8,858 nucleotides of DNA from Lachnospiraceae bacterium (GTDB taxonomy: Bacteria > Bacillota > Clostridia > Lachnospirales > Lachnospiraceae). Both the position numbers and the translations under genes were made by a program. The notes beneath the pieces are model-generated. The model worked only from the letters and a program-made list of their open reading frames with translations. It did not search any database and was not told the origin of the DNA. Positions within the stretch are counted from its first letter, which is position 1, and every line of letters starts with the position of its first letter. Location of the stretch: contig CAAGRM010000104.1 in the NCBI GenBank assembly GCA_900772675.1, positions 1 to 8,858 of the forward strand, read 5' to 3'. Below, piece by piece: positions 1 through 6,461 of the stretch.

Positions 1-201
1 GTGAAGCTTCTATGCCACCGTATGAAGTAGATCAAACTCTCACCGAACCCGGTCGAAGGAGTTTTTCATCATCACCGTTTCCGATGAGGATCTCATCTAA
101 TTGCACAGTTTTTCACAAATCTATCCTTTTCATGGGGAATCCTGTAGTTTATTGCATTTCATTTATATAAACGGCGGTTGTGGCGCTGTTCATACCATTG
201 G
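1..201. other. Downstream flank without a supported gene
   Basis: This stretch follows the stop of the last gene of the operon. It holds a plus-strand ORF of 52 codons (12-170) and a minus-strand ORF of 24 codons starting with GTG (32-106). Neither has a convincing ribosome binding site. A short perfect palindrome lies at 83-97 (gatgag-gat-ctcatc), but it is not followed by a T-run on either strand, so it is not a convincing intrinsic terminator. The operon terminator may lie further left, outside the window. Confidence 0.5.
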
Positions 202-1422
202 TTATTTGTTTCGCCTGTTTTCCCAGGTGATATCCTGATCGGTATAGTAGGCATCATTCGGAACGTCGTTTCCTGCGGCGCTGATTGGTTTGTTGCCGGT
301 CAGAGTGTCCTTGATATCTGTGATAAATTTCCAGAGAAGACTGGACTGGTCATCGGAATCGGCATCAATGTGCATGCTGAATTCCACGCTTCCGCCGATA
401 ATTTTATCGACACATTCCGGATCATCTCCCTCCATCCAGATTACGATTGTGTAGCGGTCTACATTTCCTACCAGGAAATCTTTTTCTTCATATCTGCAGA
501 CCAGGTTTTTTTCTGTAAAGTTCGTACAGCCTGCTTCCGGATCTCCGTTTTTGGATGGTTCTGCGTAAACGACGCGATCGCCGTTCCGCCATACTGCCAC
601 GCGGACGGCATCTTCCGCACCTTTTGCACAGGAATCCAGCGTTATGCTTGCCACGTAACCAAGATCTTCTTTTCCGGCGTTCCGCACATAGTAGGTGTAG
701 GCCATATAGTTTTTTCCGTTGTGTGTTCCTTCTTCTTCGTCAAGGTTATCCGGCAGATCGTCTATGGAAATATTCGTCGCATCTTCTACGCTTGCCGCTG
801 TCAGTTTTGCCGTTGCCTGGTCAAAGTTCCCATTGTCGGCTATGCTGATTCCCTTTCGGTACAGTTCCAGACGGTCCAGATTAATGGTAAAGTTTCCCAT
901 CTTTTCCTGCATGAATGCCGTGATAAAAAGAATGCAGACGACAAGCAGCATTCCGAGCAGTGCCAGCTGCAGACGGTCCAATCGAAGAAGCGCAGCTCCA
1001 ATCTGGCGCCGGCGGCGATGTGGACGGTACATACTGACGATTTTTTCCGGATCAATATCATCTCCGTATTTTGCCATCAGCTCCTGCAACTCCTCAATTC
1101 GGATCAGTTGATTGTTTTTTTCCTTTTTTCCGAACCGTTTTGGGGATTTTTTTCCTTTCCGGAAATCCTGTGATGTACTCTGATCTTTCGCGCGCTTTCT
1201 CTTTCTTCCGGATTTTTTCCGGTTCTGCTCTTTTGTTTCTTTTTCTTCGCTTTCAGACTCACCCGGCTCCGGATCATATTCCCATTCCTCCTGGGTTCCG
1301 GCTTCTCTTTCGCCCTCGTCAAACTGCTCTTTCAGCCATTTCTCCAGATATTCTTCTGCTTTTTTGTCCGTTTCTGTATTTTTTTCTTTCATTATAATAT
1401 CTTTTTTCTGTTTTGTCATCAT
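202..1422 (-). CDS. Single-pass membrane protein with charged cytoplasmic arm and extracytoplasmic IWMEG-motif domain
   Basis: No named family is recognised. The 406-residue protein has three parts. Residues 1-148 are very rich in Lys, Glu and Arg, with basic stretches near 68-105 and 133-140. One transmembrane helix lies at about 149-170. An outside domain follows from about 172. The basic residues just before the helix predict the N-terminus inside and the C-terminus outside. After the helix comes GNFTINLD, like the start of TasA-type beta domains, and then predicted beta strands with cysteines at 265, 299, 309 and 337. Residues 328-339 read IWMEGDDPECVD, the signature also found in the two secreted proteins at the other end of the operon. 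An anchor or base for those subunits is inferred. It starts 26 bp after the PilZ gene. The start is uncertain: ATG codons at residues 1, 2 and 11 all have weak ribosome binding sites. Confidence 0.85.
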   Translation of the reverse strand: MMTKQKKDIIMKEKNTETDKKAEEYLEKWLKEQFDEGEREAGTQEEWEYDPEPGESESEEKETKEQNRKKSGRKRKRAKDQSTSQDFRKGKKSPKRFGKKEKNNQLIRIEELQELMAKYGDDIDPEKIVSMYRPHRRRRQIGAALLRLDRLQLALLGMLLVVCILFITAFMQEKMGNFTINLDRLELYRKGISIADNGNFDQATAKLTAASVEDATNISIDDLPDNLDEEEGTHNGKNYMAYTYYVRNAGKEDLGYVASITLDSCAKGAEDAVRVAVWRNGDRVVYAEPSKNGDPEAGCTNFTEKNLVCRYEEKDFLVGNVDRYTIVIWMEGDDPECVDKIIGGSVEFSMHIDADSDDQSSLLWKFITDIKDTLTGNKPISAAGNDVPNDAYYTDQDITWENRRNK

Positions 1423-1448
1423 TTGCAGTTTGTTTCTTTGTTACCATT

Positions 1449-2132
1449 CTACAGTCTGTAACGCTTCTTTACATATGCAACGTATTCCTGCATCTTTCTT
1501 CCCTCCTCGACGGAACCGAAATGGAGCTGGACACCGGTTGCAAAGCGGAAGGCTCCGCCTTTTGGCAGCTCACGCATCCAGCAGATTACGCCGGCAACCT
1601 CGAGTTCTTCTTCCCCTTCGCCTGCGTTTCCAAGACGCGGAAGTGTAAAGATACAGCTCTCTCCCACATCGAACCAGTGGTTCATGTATACAGCCATACC
1701 ATTGTTGGAAATATCTATCGTTTCACCGCTTTCTTTTTCAATTTTGCCTTCCGTATTTAATGCCCAGGTATCCTGCATATAGGATACTGGGATCTGTACT
1801 TTCAGACGAATATCACGTCTCTGGATAAACTGACGCTGCTCGGCCACGCGGCGCACTTTCCAGTAACGCCGGATTCCTTCTTTTACCACATCATCCACGT
1901 AACCGGCAACCAGATTCTGGTCGTTTCCCTCTCCGTATCGGAAGAGAAGCTTCTGTGTTTCCCCCGGAATCAGCATTTTGCCGTCTACGATGGGAATGGA
2001 AACGAGAAATGCGGATTCATCCAATGCCTTGTTAAATGTGCAGATCATATTGAACTGCGGCTGCTGCCCTGGCGGTACATCATAGGCCACTTGTATTTTT
2101 GTCCCATGTTTGATCTGTAAACTCCCTGCCAT
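1449..2132 (-). CDS. YcgR-like PilZ domain protein (c-di-GMP receptor)
   Basis: The 227-residue protein is cytoplasmic, with no signal peptide or membrane helix. Residues 1 to about 100 look like the N-terminal PilZN/YcgR domain. Residues from about 103 form a PilZ domain with both halves of the c-di-GMP signature: RxxxR at Arg105-Arg109 (RRDIR) and DxSxxG at 140-145 (DISNNG). In PilZ proteins these residues bind the dinucleotide, so ligand binding is likely. YcgR is known as a flagellar brake, but no flagellar gene is present here. Its place in an operon of signal peptidases and surface proteins suggests that it controls that apparatus instead, which is inference. The ATG start is set by TGGAGG eight bases upstream. 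A 142-bp inverted-repeat element separates it from the preceding signal peptidase gene, and the next gene follows after 26 bp. Confidence 0.92.
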   Translation of the reverse strand: MAGSLQIKHGTKIQVAYDVPPGQQPQFNMICTFNKALDESAFLVSIPIVDGKMLIPGETQKLLFRYGEGNDQNLVAGYVDDVVKEGIRRYWKVRRVAEQRQFIQRRDIRLKVQIPVSYMQDTWALNTEGKIEKESGETIDISNNGMAVYMNHWFDVGESCIFTLPRLGNAGEGEEELEVAGVICWMRELPKGGAFRFATGVQLHFGSVEEGRKMQEYVAYVKKRYRL

Positions 2133-2178
2133 TCTAATAACCTCCAGAAATTTCTACTTTATCTGTTATTTCTTTTTT

Positions 2179-2320
2179 GTAACTGTTCAGAGCCAAGCAA
2201 AATTTCAAAAAACAGGTATAAAATGCTTGCATTTTTAAAACTGTTTTTGAAATTTTATTTGGCGGATACGCCACACCGACGAAATGCGTAGCATTTTGGA
2301 GGCTGGCTCTGAACAGTTAC
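2179..2320. mobile_element. MITE-like element with 17-bp terminal inverted repeats
   Basis: The two ends are perfect inverted copies of 17 bp: gtaactgttcagagcca at 2179-2195 and its complement at 2304-2320. Inside are further inverted repeats. The arms at 2199-2215 and 2241-2256 match except for one extra A. Small palindromes lie at 2220-2235, 2261-2272 (ggcg-gata-cgcc) and 2282-2296 (aaatgc-gta-gcattt). The element has no coding capacity. It is flanked by tcttttt on both sides (2171-2177 and 2321-2327), a possible 7-bp target duplication, although that sequence is low in complexity. The right end covers the stop codon of the signal peptidase gene. Alternatives are a structured mRNA spacer or a processing site. 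It is not a minus-strand terminator, because A-rich rather than T-rich transcript would follow the stem. Confidence 0.68.
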
Positions 2321-2916
2321 TCTTTTTCCTTCCTGATTTTCTGCAAGGCCTCCTCAATTGCCTTTTTTTCTTCATCCTCCGCAATCTGCTTTGCAAGCTT
2401 TACCGTTTTTATGGTATTTCCAACCAGCATCGCTGCCAGCGGAATCAGAATTACCGGAATAAACAGGAGTGGATTGACAATCAGCCTCGCAAGCTTTCCA
2501 AGGAACAGGGACGAACCTGTCACTTTTCCGATCAGTTCCGTTTCGCCTGTGCCATAGGTGTCTTCGACATTATTCGCATCTCCTTTTGTTTTGTAGCTCC
2601 AGTACGTCCCATCCGTCTGCACTCCGGTAACGCGGTGCGTATTGACTGCTCCATCCAATGCCGGGTCGGAAGAATAGAAGGAAATCACATCTCCCGTCTG
2701 TATCCGGGATGGATCCGTCTTTTTCACCAGAATCAGCGTATCCACCGGATACGTCGGCTCCATGCTTCCTGTTGTGATACGGAATAGGGTATATCCCGCA
2801 ATACTCGGCGCTTCTCCCGGCCTGGTCAGAAGAACGATACACAGCACAACGACGGCTGCTGCAATGGTGATCACAGAAACCAGATTGACCAGATGCAGGA
2901 TTATTTTCTGAATCAT
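2317..2916 (-). CDS. SipW-type signal peptidase I (second copy)
   Basis: This 199-residue membrane protease resembles the ER/archaeal-type signal peptidases of Firmicutes (SipW family, S26B), which mature TasA-like proteins. An N-terminal helix spans about 5-30. The catalytic serine is Ser51 in TGSMEP. The general base is His94 in NTHR, where bacterial-type enzymes use lysine. The acidic residue is Asp113 in KGD, with Asp119 nearby. A second helix lies at about 148-168, followed by a charged, probably helical cytoplasmic tail to the end. Its ATG overlaps the TGA of the preceding gene by four bases (ATGA), so translation is probably coupled. The stop codon lies within the end of the inverted-repeat element, so the natural C-terminus may have been longer. 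Substrates are inferred to be the TasA-like proteins of this operon. Confidence 0.92.
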   Translation of the reverse strand: MIQKIILHLVNLVSVITIAAAVVVLCIVLLTRPGEAPSIAGYTLFRITTGSMEPTYPVDTLILVKKTDPSRIQTGDVISFYSSDPALDGAVNTHRVTGVQTDGTYWSYKTKGDANNVEDTYGTGETELIGKVTGSSLFLGKLARLIVNPLLFIPVILIPLAAMLVGNTIKTVKLAKQIAEDEEKKAIEEALQKIRKEKE

Positions 2917-4700
2917 TTGTTCTCTCTGTCCTCTTCTTTATCTTTTTTCCGTTCTTTCCGCTCTTTCAGCACCTGCAGCAGGTAATGGGAAAGTGTGCCG
3001 GCTTCCGCCTTTGCAAGCGCCCTGTCTTTTTCTTTCTGCATGGCCATCAGCTGATTTTGGGCTTCTTCCGCCGCTTTTTCCGCTTCCTGACGAATCAGCT
3101 TTACTTCTTCCTGTGCTTTTGTAATAGCTTCTGTGGCTGCTTTTTGCTTTTTCTCTTTTTCTTCCCTGGCTTTCTTTGCCTCACGCTGTGCGTCCTCGGA
3201 CCGTTTTTTCCATTTCCGGCATTCTTTTTCTGCTTCCTCTTCTGCCGTCTGCTGCTGCATTTTTGCACGCTCAATCTGCTCCATGGCCTTTGCTTTTTCT
3301 TCTGCAATCTCTTTTTGGGCTTTTTCTTTTGCCTCGTTAATCGCAGCCGTTTTTTCCTCTTCCGCCTTTTTCTCGGCTTTTGCGATCCGGTCTTCTTTTT
3401 CCTTCTGCGCCGCTGCAATGGCTTCTTTCGCCTGTTCTTCTACTTTCCTTCTCGCCTGCATCTTCCTGGCTGCTTCCGCTGCAAGAGCTTCTTTTTCCTG
3501 TCTTACCTGCGCCAGCTCCTGCTCCAGAAAGTCCAGCTGCTGTGAAACAGAATTCAGCTGAAATTCCGTCTCCGACAGACTGCTTTCCAGATCCGCGCTG
3601 CGCTCTTTCTCTTTTTCCAGATCAGCTTCCGCTTTCAGCTGTGCTTCGGTAACCTCTTCCACAAACACTTTGCGTATTTCCACATCCGGAAGATTGCGGT
3701 CTTCTACGATTTCTTCCCTGATTTCTTTTACAAACTTCGGCTTAACCGGCTCCCGCTTCTCTCTTGCCAGCTCTTTCACATTGCGCTCGTCGGATTCCAG
3801 AATACTCTTGAACACGGTATAGTTCGTAATGAAATGGATGTACATCTGTAAAAGATATTCTTCATCGAATTGTAACGCAGAATCCTGTTCCTCGATGGTA
3901 TATCCCACCTCGTCATATCCTTCGATAAACTGCCAGAGCTGATAACATTTCCGGTAGTCCGGATCCTTCATCATCAGATTGGTTCTCTGAATCGGGCTGT
4001 ATACCCTCGCGCAGCCGCTCATAATATCACAAAAGGAGCTGGTTCGAAGTGTCCGCGACAGCCTCCGCACACGGTCAATTCTTTTGAAAATATCCATGTG
4101 GTCCGTATCATTTTCCGCATAGCTTTGCCGGTTTTTGATCGTCATTTCCACTTTATAGGAAATTTCCTCATAAGCATCATCGATCTTGCTCTCCATACTC
4201 ATGACATTGCAGGTTTCATCCCCCGTTGACCAGAAAATGATATCCGTTCTCTTATCCACAAATGCAAACAGACGCTGGATCAGATGATACACAAACCGGT
4301 TTTCATACAAATCAAAGCTTTCCTCGCTTGTGACATTTAAAATCCGGGTCGGCTGGATTTCCCCCGCTTCATTGGATGTGATAAACTGGGTATTCTGACT
4401 CAGATGGCGTACACTGTCCGCCGTGATTTTTTTTGCAAGTGCCACTGGCACAACCTCTTCGGTGGTCGCAATAAAACGTCGCGGTTTTTCCACAATATGA
4501 AAAATGGCCTCGATTCCTTCTTCCACAACCGTCAGCCACCGCTCATCCACAACCTTGTGGAGAACACGGTTTTTCTGCTGCAGGGTATTGTCGCCCGCCT
4601 GTATCATCTCAAAAAGATACTGAAAGTACCGGTCGTTTTCCAGTTCCTCGATCCCGCTGGTATACTTGGAATATAACTCGCTGATCGTTATATCTTCCAT
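2913..4700 (-). CDS. DUF2357-like protein with long C-terminal coiled coil (partner of the McrB-like ATPase)
   Basis: The 595-residue protein has two halves. Residues 1 to about 305 resemble DUF2357/McrC-partner proteins, with the typical segment around YENRFVYHLIQRL (132-144) and a second around QRTNLMMKDPDYR (238-250). This is family recognition by eye and needs a profile search. Residues about 350-565 are an uninterrupted Lys/Glu/Ala/Gln-rich coiled coil, and the last 25 residues are strongly charged. DUF2357 proteins often carry a PD-(D/E)XK nuclease fold; none is evident here, and the coiled coil occupies that end. It follows the AAA+ gene, as McrC follows McrB, but a scaffold or activator role is more likely than DNA cleavage. 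The start at 4700 is chosen for GGAGGG six bases upstream. The frame stays open to an ATG at 4832, but that codon has no ribosome binding site and lies in a direct repeat. Confidence 0.85.
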   Translation of the reverse strand: MEDITISELYSKYTSGIEELENDRYFQYLFEMIQAGDNTLQQKNRVLHKVVDERWLTVVEEGIEAIFHIVEKPRRFIATTEEVVPVALAKKITADSVRHLSQNTQFITSNEAGEIQPTRILNVTSEESFDLYENRFVYHLIQRLFAFVDKRTDIIFWSTGDETCNVMSMESKIDDAYEEISYKVEMTIKNRQSYAENDTDHMDIFKRIDRVRRLSRTLRTSSFCDIMSGCARVYSPIQRTNLMMKDPDYRKCYQLWQFIEGYDEVGYTIEEQDSALQFDEEYLLQMYIHFITNYTVFKSILESDERNVKELAREKREPVKPKFVKEIREEIVEDRNLPDVEIRKVFVEEVTEAQLKAEADLEKEKERSADLESSLSETEFQLNSVSQQLDFLEQELAQVRQEKEALAAEAARKMQARRKVEEQAKEAIAAAQKEKEDRIAKAEKKAEEEKTAAINEAKEKAQKEIAEEKAKAMEQIERAKMQQQTAEEEAEKECRKWKKRSEDAQREAKKAREEKEKKQKAATEAITKAQEEVKLIRQEAEKAAEEAQNQLMAMQKEKDRALAKAEAGTLSHYLLQVLKERKERKKDKEEDRENK

Positions 4701-4706
4701 AAGAAT

Positions 4707-4712
4707 CCCTCC
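4707..4712 (-). promoter_or_regulatory. Ribosome binding site deciding the start at 4700
   Basis: The minus strand reads GGAGGG, six bases before the ATG at 4700-4698. The longer reading frame beginning at 4832 has no such site. This favours a 595-residue over a 639-residue product. Confidence 0.85.
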
Positions 4713-4740
4713 GTATATAAAAAATAGTGTAACTCTTCCG

Positions 4741-4836
4741 TTTTCAGACATACTCCAGCTACGGCAACTGAACGAGGGCAAAATATACCGCAAAGTGGGG
4801 CCTGCAAATTGCGGAAGTGATTTTTCAGACATACTC
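4741..4836. repeat. 15-bp direct repeat flanking the spacer between the AAA+ and DUF2357-like genes
   Basis: ttttcagacatactc occurs at 4741-4755 and again, identically, at 4822-4836, a spacing of 81 bp. The second copy shares its last base with the TAG stop of the AAA+ gene. Between the copies is a possible hairpin, ccgcaa at 4788-4793 against ttgcgg at 4809-4814. On the minus strand each copy contains ATGTCTGAAAA, and both ATGs lie in the same frame as the downstream gene. It could be a small interspersed repeat with flanking duplication or the scar of a local tandem duplication. No convincing promoter was found in this 135-bp spacer. Confidence 0.7.
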
Positions 4837-6440
4837 TAATACAGGTTCTGGATTCTTCTCAGATAGTTCTTGCTATCCTGCATTTCCGCACTTCCGAAGG
4901 TTTTATCAAGATAGTTGATCAGACCCGTGATTTCGTCCCGCACGAAGCTGACGTTCATACTCTCAAATTTTTTCAGTACCTTACGTGCTACAATATAGTC
5001 CATGCCACCCACTTCACTTCCACCGCAGGCAACGTAGACCGGAATAAAGTCATTCATCTGCTTCATAATACGGTTTCCAAAGGAAAGCTTAAAGCGGGTA
5101 ATCAGGTAGTTATCCAGCTTCTGCATTTTTTCCAGCAGCTCCTCGCTGATCGGATGATCCACTTTGGCTTTTTCAAAGAGCGCCTGCAGATGCGCCGCTG
5201 TAATCTCGCAGTGCGGATGCGGTTCGCACTCAAATGCGTCGGCACGCTCATTCAGCTCGATCGGCATCGCACGGTCGTATACCTTATCGGTAATGGTAAA
5301 GGTAGAGTCGTCGTTGTTCGCCGTTCCGACAAACCAGGTCGTGTCGGATACGCGGATTTTTCCGTCTTCCAGCTTTTTGGGATCCCCCGGCCATTTTGTC
5401 GGAACAAGATCGAGTACCCACTCTTCTTTGCTCGGCATCTCAAGCACGGAAAGCATTTCCGCAAAGTAATACTCGATGCGCGCCAGATTCATCTCGTCCA
5501 GCACGATCAGGCTTGGATCCTCGCGGTAATTTGCCTCATACAGGGCACGAAGAAATTCCGTTTCGTTGAATCGTTTGGAAAACTCGTTGAAATATCCAAG
5601 AATCTCGGTACGGTCGCGATAGGATGGCTGCACAGAAACGATGGTTGCCGGATTTTCCATATAGCGGCTGAAGGAATACGGAAGACTTGTTTTACCGGTA
5701 CCGGAAATACCTTCCAGAATCAGCAGCTTGCTGGCTGCCATTCCGGCAACAAAACGCCGGACAATCTCAGGTGTATAATAAAGCTTCATCTGGCTTGCCG
5801 CGAACAGACGGTAGCCCTCTACAAATTCCTCAAGGGTAATGTCATCGTCAAATACAGGTGTCTGCTTCTGCTCATACTTTTCATCCACAAGTGTAAGCTT
5901 TGGAAAACGATGCTCGATCCTTTTCTTAACTGCCGTTGTCGCAGCTTTTGCTGCCGCTGCTGCTGCCATGCCAGCCCTGGCTGCTTCCGGACTGGTTACG
6001 TTTTCCACCGTCGGAAGCTGATCGTCTGTCAGTGCCGAAGCCCCCATATACGGAATCCGTTCCGTTCCGCCCATGGCATTTACCTTTAATGCGAGAATGC
6101 TGTTTTTCTCATCCATCAGCTGCAGAACCTGCTTATTAAGCCGCCCGATTTCACGGTACAGTGCGGCATTGTCCGACCGGTCTGTCTTCAGCTGATGATG
6201 CAAAACCGCACGCCGGACCAGAATCAGAAGGATGACAACCGGAATGGCAATCAGAAGAAGCACCAGCAGAACAGAGAGTATTTTTCCTGCCAGATTCAGT
6301 GTCGGAAAATACGTTTTAAAGATCAGAAAATACTCCACCCAGCCCGTGATAAACAGTCTGAGAAAGGCTGCTGCGCACTCCGCAAGATTGTAAACAATCT
6401 TAGATAATATTTCAAATGCAAATTTCAGGAATTCACTCAA
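4836..6440 (-). CDS. Membrane-anchored McrB/MoxR-like AAA+ ATPase
   Basis: The 534-residue protein begins with hydrophobic stretches at about 20-45 and 52-78, so it has one or two membrane helices. A short coiled coil follows at about 85-118, then an Ala-rich linker (157-170), then the ATPase. The AAA+ core shows Walker A GISGTGKTS at 244-252, Walker B LIVLDEMNLA at 311-320 (Asp315, Glu316), sensor 1 GTANND at 372-377, a likely arginine finger at Arg390, and a sensor-2-like GNR near 455-457. LDEMNLA followed by a GTANND-type sensor is typical of McrB-like ATPases. Classical McrB is soluble with an N-terminal DNA-binding domain, whereas this one has membrane helices instead. It precedes a DUF2357-like gene, the usual McrB partner position. 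A role in driving assembly or quality control of the surface proteins is inferred. The start is TTG, supported by a strong ribosome binding site. Confidence 0.92.
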   Translation of the reverse strand: MSEFLKFAFEILSKIVYNLAECAAAFLRLFITGWVEYFLIFKTYFPTLNLAGKILSVLLVLLLIAIPVVILLILVRRAVLHHQLKTDRSDNAALYREIGRLNKQVLQLMDEKNSILALKVNAMGGTERIPYMGASALTDDQLPTVENVTSPEAARAGMAAAAAAKAATTAVKKRIEHRFPKLTLVDEKYEQKQTPVFDDDITLEEFVEGYRLFAASQMKLYYTPEIVRRFVAGMAASKLLILEGISGTGKTSLPYSFSRYMENPATIVSVQPSYRDRTEILGYFNEFSKRFNETEFLRALYEANYREDPSLIVLDEMNLARIEYYFAEMLSVLEMPSKEEWVLDLVPTKWPGDPKKLEDGKIRVSDTTWFVGTANNDDSTFTITDKVYDRAMPIELNERADAFECEPHPHCEITAAHLQALFEKAKVDHPISEELLEKMQKLDNYLITRFKLSFGNRIMKQMNDFIPVYVACGGSEVGGMDYIVARKVLKKFESMNVSFVRDEITGLINYLDKTFGSAEMQDSKNYLRRIQNLY

Positions 6441-6447
6441 GATTGCG

Positions 6448-6455
6448 CCTCCTCT
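6448..6455 (-). promoter_or_regulatory. Strong ribosome binding site serving a TTG start
   Basis: The minus strand reads AGAGGAGG, seven bases before TTG at 6440-6438. No ATG or GTG is suitably placed nearby, so this site fixes TTG as the start of the AAA+ gene. Confidence 0.85.
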
Positions 6456-6461
6456 GCCTCT

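Noticed and set aside
28..42. Minus-strand agagtttgatc, identical to the first bases of the universal 16S rRNA 5' end
   Set aside because: The match stops after 11 bases, and neither the following bases nor the length fit rRNA; it is coincidence.
83..97. Palindrome gatgag-gat-ctcatc as a terminator
   Set aside because: It has only six base pairs and no T-run on either side.
178..1173. Long plus-strand open frame of 331 codons opposite the 202-1422 gene
   Set aside because: It is a shadow: it has no ribosome binding site, an implausible Phe/Cys/His-rich composition, and lies entirely opposite a gene with a clear membrane helix and a motif shared with two neighbours.
2179..2320. Inverted repeat as an intrinsic terminator of the operon
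   Set aside because: In the minus direction the stem is followed by an A-rich, not T-rich, stretch, and the 142-bp nested structure is far larger than a terminator.
4701..4832. Start of the DUF2357-like protein at the ATG at 4832
   Set aside because: There is no ribosome binding site, the 44 extra residues look like translated repeat sequence, and GGAGGG sits ideally before the ATG at 4700.
5154..6089. Plus-strand open frame of 311 codons
   Set aside because: It lies opposite the AAA+ ATPase, whose Walker and sensor motifs show that the minus strand is coding; the plus frame has no recognisable motif.
2913..6440. Reading the AAA+/DUF2357 pair as a McrBC-type restriction system
   Set aside because: No nuclease motif or DNA-binding domain is visible, the ATPase is membrane anchored, there is no methyltransferase, and the neighbours are signal peptidases and surface proteins.
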